64,000 nucleotides of DNA from Candidatus Kapaibacterium sp. (GCA_023957315.1 JAMLHE010000011.1:1-64000), one strand, 5' to 3'. Shown: positions 19,414 through 28,119, counted from the stretch's first letter. Numbers and translations: made by a program. The notes: generated from the letters alone by a model not told the origin.

Positions 19414-19430
19414 ATTTTCCTTACAATAGC

Positions 19431-19913
19431 TTATAGCCCATGGTAACAATACTCTATACCAAGCTCGTATTCAATGAGTCCGATATCTGCACCTGTTGCG
19501 TCAATTCCGTCAAGTCTGTAAAATACATCAAAGAATGAATCAACCGGATAATCGGGAATTTGGTATTGACCATTATTCCCTACGACAGGTTGACCATCAG
19601 GACCGTGCCATTGTCCGTTCAATGTGGGGAGATTGCCCACCGGATCAAAAGCATCTGGTCCCATGAAATTGATGTTTACTAACATTCCGGGTTCACCTCC
19701 AACTAAGAAATTCCATTCATTATCTTCTGTCAAAGTACGTGTCTGATTTTGTATAACTTCAATTTCCATGAAGCCAAACGGAGCAGTTACATTCAACGGC
19801 TGAATAACCTTAGTTGTCATGGAGCCTTCAGATGGTATAGGCGTATTATGCTCATCAGCAAATACATTTGCTGTCAACATCAAGAAAGCGACGAATAATA
19901 AAATCTTTTTCAT
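19431..19913 (-). CDS. Exported pilus-subunit-like protein 4
   Basis: The protein has 160 residues. A signal peptide (1-19, ending VFADE) is followed by the shared mature N-terminus HNTPIPSEGSMTTKVIQPL-NVT, beta-rich sequence, and the end EYCYHGL. The N-terminal VI-x-PL-x-VT block resembles DUF4402-type pilin-like domains. It lies 18 bp after subunit 3 and is followed by a terminator hairpin. A structural role in a chaperone-usher fibre is inferred from the neighbours and the shared ends. Confidence 0.65.
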   Translation of the reverse strand: MKKILLFVAFLMLTANVFADEHNTPIPSEGSMTTKVIQPLNVTAPFGFMEIEVIQNQTRTLTEDNEWNFLVGGEPGMLVNINFMGPDAFDPVGNLPTLNGQWHGPDGQPVVGNNGQYQIPDYPVDSFFDVFYRLDGIDATGADIGLIEYELGIEYCYHGL

Positions 19914-19931
19914 GCCAACCCCATTATTAGA

Positions 19932-20462
19932 TTATAGTCCGATGTAAGATCCACTTATTGTAGCGGTGAATGTCTTTGTTCCTACAGTTACATTAGTGTT
20001 TTCAGCATTAATCTTAGTTATTTCGACACCTATCCATCCTTCATAAGTTCCGACTGGATCACTTGGGTCTGTTTCAATCCAATACCAACCTGAAGCAGGA
20101 TTAATTGGAGTACCTGTTAAATATCCGCTCCAATCTGGTTGAGTATCAAACCAGTACCATACGGCTGTAATTGCAACATTCCCTACTACATCATCGCATT
20201 GAATATTAACCTGTGCATGAATCTTAGGTTCTTTTTCCATTTTGAATAATTTCACCATTTCACCTGGGGAAAAAAGTCTTGATTGTCCCTTAATAACTTC
20301 AAAAGGAATGTTTTGATTGCCACCTGAAATATCAGTAAATAGCAATGGTCTGATAACTTTTGCTTTCAAGTTACCATTATCTAATACAGGAGCATTATGT
20401 GTTTGTGCTAAAAGCGTTCCGAAAGCTCCTAAAAAAATTGCAATTAAAATAATCTTTTTCAT
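19932..20462 (-). CDS. Exported pilus-subunit-like protein 3
   Basis: The protein has 176 residues, with a signal peptide (1-19, ending LLAQ) and a mature start HNAPVLDNGNLKAKVIRPL. The body is beta-rich and Trp-containing (AVWYWFDTQPDWSG), and the C-terminus reads FTATISGSYIGL. It has the same N- and C-terminal signatures as subunits 1, 2 and 4. A Shine-Dalgarno AGGAG precedes the ATG. Confidence 0.65.
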   Translation of the reverse strand: MKKIILIAIFLGAFGTLLAQTHNAPVLDNGNLKAKVIRPLLFTDISGGNQNIPFEVIKGQSRLFSPGEMVKLFKMEKEPKIHAQVNIQCDDVVGNVAITAVWYWFDTQPDWSGYLTGTPINPASGWYWIETDPSDPVGTYEGWIGVEITKINAENTNVTVGTKTFTATISGSYIGL

Positions 20463-20497
20463 GATATTCTCCTAAATAAAATTAAAAAATAAGTTTC

Positions 20498-20514
20498 GGG
20501 AGTACTTTACTCCC
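20498..20514 (-). terminator. Weak hairpin between subunits 2 and 3
   Basis: A 7-bp stem GGGAGTA (20498-20504) with TACTCCC (20508-20514) and a 3-nt loop lies in the gap between the two genes. The T-tract on the minus strand is displaced by about 8 nt (GAAACTTATTTTTT), so it is more likely a pause or processing site than a full terminator. Confidence 0.4.
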
Positions 20515-20521
20515 TTAAAAA

Positions 20522-21058
20522 CTATAAATTATGATATTGGGCATTTATGGTTTGAACGAAGACCTTTAATCCCGGTTCTGCACCATCGTGAGCCCAAACC
20601 CAGTGATAAATAATATGCAGATAGTACTTCCCTTCGGCACTTAAATTAACAATTTCTTTGCTGTCATTAAAATTTAGTAGAGGAATCCCGTTGAGTGGTT
20701 GACCAATTTGTGGTGTTTGAGTACCTCTGAAAGTAAAAAATATTTCTACATTATCTTTCATCGTCTCAGTTTCCAGACATATCTCGATATCCCTCGCGGA
20801 TTCGCCCGTAAATGTAAAGATACTCCTTCTGTCCGAATCTTCGTCTCCGTTAGTGCCGAATTCATATTTCGAACCAACGGGAACTGTGGGCCAATTTAAA
20901 AAATCGCCATGCCAAGTAGGCGTCACAGACAAAGGAGTAATAACTAAGCAAGTCAAATTGCCTGATTCTAATACCGGAGTATTGAAGTCTATTCCTTGCG
21001 AGAGGAGCGTATTCCATCCGCATATCATTATTATCAATATTATTATGATGTTTTTCAT
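20522..21058 (-). CDS. Exported pilus-subunit-like protein 2
   Basis: The protein has 178 residues, with a signal peptide (1-21, ending LLSQG), then DFNTPVLESGNLTCLVITPLSVT, which matches the shared subunit N-terminus. A beta-rich body follows and the protein ends TINAQYHNL. The TFTGESARDIEICLET stretch aligns with the TFTLEGEALYGVEVTT stretch of subunit 1, as in DUF4402-like pilins. It is second in the operon, 48 bp after subunit 1. Confidence 0.65.
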   Translation of the reverse strand: MKNIIIILIIMICGWNTLLSQGIDFNTPVLESGNLTCLVITPLSVTPTWHGDFLNWPTVPVGSKYEFGTNGDEDSDRRSIFTFTGESARDIEICLETETMKDNVEIFFTFRGTQTPQIGQPLNGIPLLNFNDSKEIVNLSAEGKYYLHIIYHWVWAHDGAEPGLKVFVQTINAQYHNL

Positions 21059-21106
21059 ATATTTACTCCGGTTAACAATGAACTTTTCAGCTCATGTGCC
21101 AATTAT

Positions 21107-21538
21107 TTACAATCCTGCATATTTTGCTTCAACACCAATCGTAAATGTTTTCTCTCCGTTTGAAGTAGCACCAGTTGCATTTACACTGCTTGTTGTATAT
21201 ACAACCAAATGTTTGCCGTCTGTACCCAAAGTAGCATTTCCACCACCGGACCAGGTTCCATTAAGTACGACTCCGTCAACAACAGCCGGGTCATGTGTAG
21301 TGACTTCAACGCCATATAATGCCTCTCCTTCTAAGGTAAAGGTAGCAGATTTGACTATTGGTTTTTCAAAACCGGTAATGACAGCGCCTAAATCTACATC
21401 AGCCGGCGGTGTCCAAGTAAGTGGTAGAATTACTTTTACATCAAATTGTGCGTTTGCACTTACAGGAAGATTGTGTTGTGAGAAAGCGAAAGATGTTGCT
21501 AATATTGCAACTACGATGATTGCTAAAAACTTTTTCAT
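21107..21538 (-). CDS. Exported pilus-subunit-like protein 1 (probable major subunit)
   Basis: The protein has 143 residues, with a signal peptide (1-20, ending FAFSQ) and a mature start HNLPVSANAQFDVKVILPL. A DUF4402-like pattern follows (VDLGAVITG, TFTLEGEALYGVEVTT, LNGTWSGGG, GEKTFTIGV) and the C-terminus is EAKYAGL. It is compact, low in charge and rich in Gly, Val and Thr, as expected of a fibre building block. It is the first gene of the operon, nearest the promoter and upstream of all internal hairpins, so it should be the most abundant subunit. Confidence 0.68.
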   Translation of the reverse strand: MKKFLAIIVVAILATSFAFSQHNLPVSANAQFDVKVILPLTWTPPADVDLGAVITGFEKPIVKSATFTLEGEALYGVEVTTHDPAVVDGVVLNGTWSGGGNATLGTDGKHLVVYTTSSVNATGATSNGEKTFTIGVEAKYAGL

Positions 21539-21847
21539 GATAAAACCCTTTAAAAAATTTTGTAAAATGTTTATAATTCACAATATGCTTTGGGTTGTGC
21601 TTTGCAATGTAACCGGCCGTAATCACATTTCGAGGCACTTCCTTCGTCATTTTGTTTTCGTAAAATAAGGCGGAAAAATGTTCGTCTTTGTAAATGTTTT
21701 ATTTCATGATAAGACACCCTTTGAGCCCGATGAAGTGGCCGCTTCGTCGGGTTCGCTTTTTTTTCCGCTGAGTTGATGTTTTCAAAGAACAATGTTACTG
21801 TTTTCATTTCTTAACGCTACTAAAATATAACGCTTTTTTTATGTGTG
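21539..21847. other. Long leader region of the pilus operon
   Basis: About 290 nt lie between the putative promoter and the first pilin ATG on the minus strand. The region contains a GC-richer hairpin (21723-21754) and short overlapping open frames on both strands, none convincing. A plus-strand mini-ORF of 32 codons (ATG at 21678, preceded by AGGCGG) runs through the hairpin. The length suggests post-transcriptional control. Confidence 0.4.
21723..21764 (+). terminator. Orphan intrinsic terminator on the plus strand
   Basis: A 13-bp stem with two G-U pairs (21723-21735 with 21742-21754) is followed by GC and eight T on the plus strand. Read on the minus strand the stem has mismatches, so the plus orientation is favoured. 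No plus-strand gene ends here. It could end an antisense or small RNA, or act as structure in the pilus leader. Confidence 0.55.
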
Positions 21848-21850
21848 CAA
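21822..21850 (-). promoter_or_regulatory. Putative promoter of the pilus operon
   Basis: On the minus strand TTG (21850-21848), an 18-bp spacer and TATATTTT (21829-21822) resemble the Bacteroidota promoter seen at 3569. The -33 TTG is the first base triplet of repeat unit 1, so a factor bound to the adjacent palindrome would touch the polymerase site. Confidence 0.45.
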
Positions 21851-22383
21851 TACCAAGCATTTGGTATTTTTCCGAGTACGTGTTTTTACGTATAAGAGAT
21901 TTCAAAAAACTTAAAGTATAATTATTTTAAATTCCGATTCAAATAAAAACTAAAAAAATCAAATATACAATACCAACAATTTGGTATTTTTCCGAATACG
22001 TGTTTTTACGTATATGAGAGTTTTCAAAAAAACTTAAAGAATAATTATTTTAAATTCTGATTCAAATAAAAACTAAAAAAATCACATATGCAATACCAAG
22101 CTTTTGGTATTTTTTCCGAGTACGTGTTTTTACGTATATGAGAGTTTTCAAAAAAACTTAAAGAATAATAGTTTCAAATTCCGATTCAAATAAAAACTAA
22201 AAAAATCAAATATACAATACCAAGCATTTGGTATTTTTCCGAGTACGTGTTTTTACGTATATGAGAGATTTCAAAAAACTTAAAGCATAATTGTTTCAAA
22301 TGCTGGTTCTAAAAAAATCAATTAAAATCACATATGCAATACCAACAATTTGGTATTTTTTCCGAATACGTGTTTTTACGTAT
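21848..22383. repeat. Five tandem ~120-bp repeats with paired palindromes
   Basis: Units start at 21848, 21968, 22091, 22215 and 22337 (periods 120, 123, 124, 122); the fifth is cut after its palindromes. Each has two 16-bp inverted repeats whose centres are 26-27 bp apart. The first is TACCAAGCATTTGGTA or a variant, at 21851, 21971, 22094, 22218 and 22340. The second is TACGTGTTTTTACGTA, at 21877, 21997, 22121, 22244 and 22367. Stems are invariant, while the centre of the first varies (AGCATT in units 1 and 4, ACAATT in 2 and 5, AGCTTT in 3). The array lies between the 3' end of the hybrid kinase gene and the pilus operon. Confidence 0.95.
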
Positions 22384-22437
22384 TGTCCGTCAAATGCTTG
22401 ATTGGGCTGTATGTATGAGGGATAGGCTGTCCCGTCA

Positions 22438-25164
22438 TTATTTTTTCCTTCTCAAATTCCTGATATTTACTAATTCATCTCTAAGCGAAGTAATTCCATC
22501 GAGTATATTTTTTACTCGGCTGATTTCAAATTCTTCTGCTGCTTTTCCCAATACGAATGTATATTGCTCGAAAATTTGGATTGAGAAGTAATCAACTTTC
22601 GATTTTAATGTGACAATGAAGTTCTGTATATCGTCTATGATTTGACTTTGACTCAATTCATAAGCAGTATCTGCCCAATTGGAGTTGATTAAATCTATCA
22701 ATTCGTCTAACTTTTTGTCGTCAATTACTACAATTTCACTATCATCAAACTGAATCTGTTCAATTTCTTCATGGGCTTGCTCCAACATTTCTCCGAGATA
22801 TTTTTTGATTAAATCGTGCAATATTGAATTTTTTACAGGTTTAGTCAATAAATCGTCGAAATTTGAATTTTCATCTAAGGAGAAAGTCAACGATGCTGTA
22901 TAGACAATTAGCGGACAGTTGTTGAAATGTTTCGATTTTCTGATTTGTTTCGCAATTTCGTTCCCATCGTGCTCAGGGATGACCAAATCTACAAAAATAA
23001 TCTGAAATTCGTTCTTTTCGATAGCTTCGAGACTACTTTTCAAATCATGAGCTTCGTAAATCTGAATGCCGAATTCTTCGAGTTTGTCCCTAAGGACTAA
23101 TCTGTTAAGCTCGTAATCGTCAATAATCAAAGCTTTGCAGGAATGTTCACAATGATATTTTGGTTTGTATCCTTCTTTTAATAATTTGACTGTGTTTCCG
23201 TTTGGTAAAATAGTAATTTCGTTGAATTCTACCGTGAAAGCAGTACCTGTATTCTCCTGACTGACAACTGTTATTATACCGTTCATACTTTCCACAAGTC
23301 TCTTGGTTATCGTTAGCCCTAGCCCTGTTCCTAATTGGCTTGCTTTGGATTGCCACCTTTCCTGAGCAAAAGCATCAAATATATATTCGATATTTTCAGC
23401 CTTGATTCCGATTCCGGTGTCTTCTACGGTCAATCTCAACTTCATGCTTACCGGTGTTAATATTTCATAACTACATATAACTTTAATATATCCTTGCTCG
23501 GTAAATTTGATTGAATTGCTTATCAGATTGAACAAAATTTGGTTGAGTCGTGTTCCGTCAATCATAACTTGCGATGGTAAATCCTGCGGGAAATCGAATG
23601 TTAAAGTTAGATTTTTGTCCTGGCAACGCGAGGAAAACATATCTTGAACTTCAAAGAAAGTTTTGACCAAATCCACTTCATGAGGAGAAATAAGCAGCTT
23701 CCCTGCTTCAATTTTGGACAAATCCAATATGTCATTTATGATTGAAAGCAAGGTTTCGGAACTGTAAACTATCGATTTCAAGATTTTAATGTTCTCGGGC
23801 TCAGTTATCCTCTTAAAAAGCATTTCACTATATCCCTTGATTACATTCATCGGTGTGCGAATTTCGTGAGATATATTTGCTATGAATTCACTTTTGATTC
23901 TATTTGCACGTTCAGCCTCATCTTTTGCTTCGTTCAATTCGATTTCTTTCAGATTCATCAGCTGATTTTTATGGTTCAATTGCATCATCGTTGTCTCTAA
24001 TTCATTTGTACGCTGTTTGACGCGGTTTTCGAGCTCTTGATTCATCTTGAGCAATTCCGATTCGAAGTGAATCTTTTCGCTGATATCCATACACATTATT
24101 ATCAACGAAACAACTCCGTTAGTATGCACCATCATCGAGGTTAATTCAATGTATTTACGATTGTTGAACTTATCAAAAATTACAAAATCGAAACTTACTC
24201 GCCTTTCGTTGACTGTTCTGTTGTTGAAAATATAGTCGTAATGCTCTTCGCTGTCGGTTTTGAATATTTCTTTATAGTGGCTGCCAATTACATCGTTTCT
24301 CTCGATAATTTTGAATAACTGCATTGCGGTAAAATTTAACATCGTGCATTTATCGCTCTCAAACAGGAATACCGGGATTGGTGAGTAATCAAATAATGCC
24401 CGATACCTCATCTCGTTATCTCTCAGTGTTTGCTCCACTTCTTCTCGTTCTGCATAATATCCGGCTATCGTGCGAAGCATTGCATTGAATGTGCGGTTCA
24501 AAATTCCTGCTTCATCCTTGAGATTTTCTGATGCACGAATTGTGAAATCACCTGTCTGCATCACTTTGAGAGCGATTTTTGTCAAATCTGTTATTGGTTT
24601 CGATATAAATCTATGTAACGAAATAGATAGTATAATTGAAATTATCAATACGATGCCTAAAATCAAAAATATAGAAATACTCAGTTGGTTTTTCCAAATA
24701 TCAAATTTGTTGTATTCGGAAAATATTAGAACTGAACCGTAATGAATGCCGTTGTAATAAATCTGATGGGCTACAATTATGTAGTCGTCGGCTATGAAAT
24801 TAGTGTCTAATTTTGCTAATGATGTATTGTCAATATTTTTATTCGGTATGAATGACTGTTTGTAATAATCCGTAAAAAAATTACCTTCGGAATCGTAAAC
24901 AACAATTGCGGATAAATCTTCGATAGAATTTGTCTTTTTGAATATGTCGAAAGCACCCGGAATGTCATTGAAAATCAATGTCGGTACCAAAAATTCACCT
25001 ACTAATTTTGCGATTAATTGAATTTCGTATTCTAAATACTGTTGGATTCTATCGCGCTCGTACATCTGAACTAATTGCATACCAATTATAGTACTTATCA
25101 TTGTGATTGAGGTTATCAAAATGATTAGCTTCCGGCTTATGGTTAATTTTGTTGATGATTTCAT
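22438..25164 (-). CDS. Membrane hybrid histidine kinase
   Basis: The ATG at 25164 follows the YfiR stop by 4 bp; an in-frame TTG at 25176 would add four residues and overlap. Order of domains: TM1 (about 10-32), a periplasmic sensor region, TM2 (about 155-180), HAMP (about 181-235), PAS (about 255-360), a coiled coil, a HisKA helix with H433 (ISHEIRTP), an ATPase domain (NLISNSIKFT, DTGIGI, GTGLGLTITKRL), a receiver with D726 (FVDLVIPEHDG) and a helical C-terminal region of about 110 residues. The C-terminal region could be a phosphotransfer-like bundle, but I see no clear Hpt histidine motif. It is last in an operon with a response regulator, a TonB-dependent receptor and a YfiR-like protein. 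Confidence 0.9.
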   Translation of the reverse strand: MKSSTKLTISRKLIILITSITMISTIIGMQLVQMYERDRIQQYLEYEIQLIAKLVGEFLVPTLIFNDIPGAFDIFKKTNSIEDLSAIVVYDSEGNFFTDYYKQSFIPNKNIDNTSLAKLDTNFIADDYIIVAHQIYYNGIHYGSVLIFSEYNKFDIWKNQLSISIFLILGIVLIISIILSISLHRFISKPITDLTKIALKVMQTGDFTIRASENLKDEAGILNRTFNAMLRTIAGYYAEREEVEQTLRDNEMRYRALFDYSPIPVFLFESDKCTMLNFTAMQLFKIIERNDVIGSHYKEIFKTDSEEHYDYIFNNRTVNERRVSFDFVIFDKFNNRKYIELTSMMVHTNGVVSLIIMCMDISEKIHFESELLKMNQELENRVKQRTNELETTMMQLNHKNQLMNLKEIELNEAKDEAERANRIKSEFIANISHEIRTPMNVIKGYSEMLFKRITEPENIKILKSIVYSSETLLSIINDILDLSKIEAGKLLISPHEVDLVKTFFEVQDMFSSRCQDKNLTLTFDFPQDLPSQVMIDGTRLNQILFNLISNSIKFTEQGYIKVICSYEILTPVSMKLRLTVEDTGIGIKAENIEYIFDAFAQERWQSKASQLGTGLGLTITKRLVESMNGIITVVSQENTGTAFTVEFNEITILPNGNTVKLLKEGYKPKYHCEHSCKALIIDDYELNRLVLRDKLEEFGIQIYEAHDLKSSLEAIEKNEFQIIFVDLVIPEHDGNEIAKQIRKSKHFNNCPLIVYTASLTFSLDENSNFDDLLTKPVKNSILHDLIKKYLGEMLEQAHEEIEQIQFDDSEIVVIDDKKLDELIDLINSNWADTAYELSQSQIIDDIQNFIVTLKSKVDYFSIQIFEQYTFVLGKAAEEFEISRVKNILDGITSLRDELVNIRNLRRKK

Positions 25165-25168
25165 AGCT

Positions 25169-25735
25169 TCACTCAATTATTCGTGCTTTTGACAATAACA
25201 AATGACTAATGTGGAAACCTGCTTTTTTTGCAGAATTATGGTTGATTTCAAATTTCAATTTCATATCCTGCATGTAGAGGTTAATATGTACACCACGTTT
25301 AGCAAATCCTGTAGAGTATGATGTTGTTAGTATCCCATTTCTGTTTGCATATTCAACGATTTTATCCAAATCTTTTTCGGCTGATTTGGAAATAAAAATC
25401 ATATTTGCATCTTGCAATTCTTCGATTTTATTTACAAACCGAATATTGACTTTTCGGTTCTTGATTTTTTGTGTTGCGAATATTTCTTCAAATCTTTTTC
25501 CAAATGTATTATTGCCATAATAATACAAATTGAAATCTTTGTTTTTATCGTCAAATTGAGTAAAAGAATGATTTTCGATAAATCTTGTGAAACGTTCAAG
25601 ATAGGCAATTACGAGTGAGTTTTCGTCCGATTCTTGTGATTTGGAAAGGTTTGGGATAAATAGTAATAAAAAATATGCAATTACGATTAAATAATTACAG
25701 CTAATATTTGCAATATTTTGAAAATACTTACACAA
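25169..25735 (-). CDS. YfiR-like (DUF4154) periplasmic protein
   Basis: The protein has 188 residues from a TTG start (no ATG fits) and a hydrophobic signal or anchor segment (about 14-32). The body matches the YfiR/DUF4154 pattern: YLERFTRFIE near the start, FNLYYYGNNTFGKRFEEIF, ANMIFISKSAEKDL, GILTTSYSTGFAKRGVHINLY and a closing FEINHNSAKKAGFHISHLLLSKAR. YfiR proteins are periplasmic regulators that bind and restrain a partner membrane enzyme, such as a diguanylate cyclase. Here the partner is probably the hybrid kinase encoded 4 bp downstream. The TonB receptor gene lies 15 bp upstream. Confidence 0.85.
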   Translation of the reverse strand: MCKYFQNIANISCNYLIVIAYFLLLFIPNLSKSQESDENSLVIAYLERFTRFIENHSFTQFDDKNKDFNLYYYGNNTFGKRFEEIFATQKIKNRKVNIRFVNKIEELQDANMIFISKSAEKDLDKIVEYANRNGILTTSYSTGFAKRGVHINLYMQDMKLKFEINHNSAKKAGFHISHLLLSKARIIE

Positions 25736-25750
25736 TTAATTTCGTTCAAA

Positions 25751-28108
25751 TTATATTTCGTATGATAACTTCAATCCGATAGTTAATGGTTCCTCCAATA
25801 AATTCATTCTGAATAAATATGATTCTGCTTTATTTCCTGCTTCATATTTGTATCTGTAATTATTTCCGATTTTTGAGATATTCATCAAAAAAACTGATAT
25901 TGTTGATTTTGGAACAAAATTATAATTAATCGAAGCGTTCAATCTGAAGTCATAATCGTAGAATGATTGCTGCCGCATCACATCCAAAATAGCTCTGATT
26001 GATTGTTCATCTGCCGTACCTTCTGTTAATTGTCTAACTAACTGCAATCCATCTTTAGCACCTTCAAATCCCCATAATACTCTTGCGTTCAAATGCAATA
26101 TTAATTTCTTCTCGTATAAGTTGAAGTTTGCATAAAATTTGGTGCTGTTATTTGCCCAATTGTTTATGTTATTCCCAAAGCCGGTAGTCGAATTTCCCAA
26201 ATAGCTAAATTTATAATCAGAATAGCTTATCCCGCTTCGTTCAACTCCGGGAGCTAATACCCAATCAAGCATATGGGTAAATGAATGATTCAAGCCTATG
26301 GCTATGTATTTGGTATTGTATTTAATTTCTGCTTCTATTCCAATCATGGACAAATTGCCTGTTTCGCGTGTGGTTCTATCTGGGTCATACCAGCTTAAAA
26401 TATCAATATTATTATAGTTAACCGAGCCTTCAATTAAAATATTACCCAAATAGGTGTTCGAAAAAATCATCTCAAGTGTGTTCAGCTTTTCTGGTGCAGA
26501 GATATTTCCTGCTCTATTTTGCAAGAAAAGTTCTTCAGCTGTATTCATTCTGTTTGATTGTTGTGCTATTAGTTTTAGCGAACTATTTTCGTTGATTTTA
26601 TAGATTAAAGCAATTCTTGGCGAGAAAAGATAATCGGAATAGCTGTCTTTATCCATTCTTGCTGAGAATAAGGCTGTCACTGATTTCTGAATTACGAGTT
26701 CGGCTTCGCCATAAAATGAATACATGAATGTGGACCAACCATTGCCAACAAAAATTGCATTAGCAGAGTCAACACCAAAAAATAGGCTTTGTCCATAAAT
26801 AGGCGAATCCGGTCCGCTGATGATATTGCTATGGTCGCCCATTCTAATCATATTGGCATCTGCAAACCATGGAGAGCCCCATTTATTGTAGGAAAGCGTT
26901 GTACCTAATGCGAATCGGATATCATCACTTGCTATACCGCTCAACAAGAAATCACAACTTAGTTCACTCTCTGAAAAGTTGTTGTATTTGTTTCTCAGGC
27001 TTTTGTGGTCAATTAGTTCATCGTAAATATTTTGATTTGGAGCATCGTTTGGACCCCACATCCAAAACCATCCCATTGTCCTGGCATTATTTTCAGTTCC
27101 AAAATGCAAATTTGAGGCGAATGAATAGTTGGCGCTGAGTTCGATTTCGTTATGCAAATTAACCAAGAAATGTTCATGTTTGACTTGCAAAGGATTAGCG
27201 TAATTACCCATGATGGCAATATTATTCTCGTCCAAACCGATTTGATATTGTGCCTTGTGTATAGCTCCATTAGTTGTAGTGCCGGAATTTGCATATCTGA
27301 ACCATAGGCTTGTGTTATCGAATAAGTCAAATTGAAAATGGATTTTAGTTTGAGGCTTATCAAAATAATCAGTCAAATATTCTTGATATTTATTTTGAGT
27401 TTCATGCTCATTTAAAGTCCACCTGTTATACATAATGTTATAAGCATTTTCAGGTGAATATCCTTGAGTTTGTTGGACGCTCGCAAAACCAAAAACACTC
27501 AAATCATCAGTAATCCTTTGGGTAAATTTTGTCGAAATACCCTTTGAATTATAAGGGTAAATGTAATTGACTTTGAAGTCACTCGCATCATTAGTTGATT
27601 TTGTTTTTGTGATTATATTGATTACACAAGCAATTGCACCCGGTCCGTAAGTTACCGAACCGGGACCTCTGATTACTTCGATTTTGTCAATATCACCTAA
27701 GTCCCAATTTTGCAATTCGGCAATTGCTCCACTCCTTGCTTTTTGATTTGCTACTTGCCCATTGACTAATAGCAGCACTTTGTTGCTCCTGTCAGAAATT
27801 ATGCCCCGTACTCCGAGAGTAGGTGCATCGTAATGACTCATAAAGTATGCACCGGGAATATAGGTTTCAAGCAAATCGTAAATATTTCTGTGCGGTGTCA
27901 CACGGATATCTTCTGAGGATATAGTTGTGACCATAGCAGGCTTGTCGTAATTCGACATGAACAAAAGTGAACCTATATTGACTTTAGTGGACATCAACTC
28001 GTCAAATGTCAAGTCGAAAAGTTCTTCTGTGTTGTTTGCGTTCACTTCAACCGTCAAACAAAGTGTAGATGCTAAAAACAAAATATATACTTTGTATTTT
28101 AATAACAT
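25751..28108 (-). CDS. TonB-dependent outer-membrane receptor
   Basis: The ATG at 28108 follows AAGGGA closely; an in-frame GTG at 28120 overlaps the stop of the response regulator gene. The protein has about 785 residues: a signal peptide, a plug domain (about 45-165, with VTTISSEDIRVTPHRNIYDLLE, VLLLVNGQVANQ, IEVIRGPGSVTYGPGA) and a long beta-barrel ending in LKLSYEI with a final hydrophobic residue. The N-terminal FDLTFDELMSTKVNIGS stretch is common in receptors linked to signalling genes. The ligand is unknown. Placement before YfiR and a hybrid kinase suggests that it senses or imports the signal. Confidence 0.9.
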   Translation of the reverse strand: MLLKYKVYILFLASTLCLTVEVNANNTEELFDLTFDELMSTKVNIGSLLFMSNYDKPAMVTTISSEDIRVTPHRNIYDLLETYIPGAYFMSHYDAPTLGVRGIISDRSNKVLLLVNGQVANQKARSGAIAELQNWDLGDIDKIEVIRGPGSVTYGPGAIACVINIITKTKSTNDASDFKVNYIYPYNSKGISTKFTQRITDDLSVFGFASVQQTQGYSPENAYNIMYNRWTLNEHETQNKYQEYLTDYFDKPQTKIHFQFDLFDNTSLWFRYANSGTTTNGAIHKAQYQIGLDENNIAIMGNYANPLQVKHEHFLVNLHNEIELSANYSFASNLHFGTENNARTMGWFWMWGPNDAPNQNIYDELIDHKSLRNKYNNFSESELSCDFLLSGIASDDIRFALGTTLSYNKWGSPWFADANMIRMGDHSNIISGPDSPIYGQSLFFGVDSANAIFVGNGWSTFMYSFYGEAELVIQKSVTALFSARMDKDSYSDYLFSPRIALIYKINENSSLKLIAQQSNRMNTAEELFLQNRAGNISAPEKLNTLEMIFSNTYLGNILIEGSVNYNNIDILSWYDPDRTTRETGNLSMIGIEAEIKYNTKYIAIGLNHSFTHMLDWVLAPGVERSGISYSDYKFSYLGNSTTGFGNNINNWANNSTKFYANFNLYEKKLILHLNARVLWGFEGAKDGLQLVRQLTEGTADEQSIRAILDVMRQQSFYDYDFRLNASINYNFVPKSTISVFLMNISKIGNNYRYKYEAGNKAESYLFRMNLLEEPLTIGLKLSYEI

Positions 28109-28119
28109 ACTTCCCTTCA

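Noticed and set aside
20853..21668. 271-codon plus-strand open frame opposite pilus subunits 1 and 2
   Set aside because: It runs antisense across two genes with clear signal peptides, Shine-Dalgarno sites and conserved ends. Its own sequence is low-quality (Pro/Ser/Thr-rich antisense type) with no domain.
21571..21807. 78-codon minus-strand open frame in the pilus leader
   Set aside because: It overlaps the hairpin and another short frame, has no Shine-Dalgarno and has a composition unlike neighbouring proteins. The leader is better read as untranslated.
21848..22383. Tandem repeats as a CRISPR array
   Set aside because: The whole ~120-bp unit is conserved, including the parts between palindromes. 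There are no short identical repeats with unique spacers and no cas genes.
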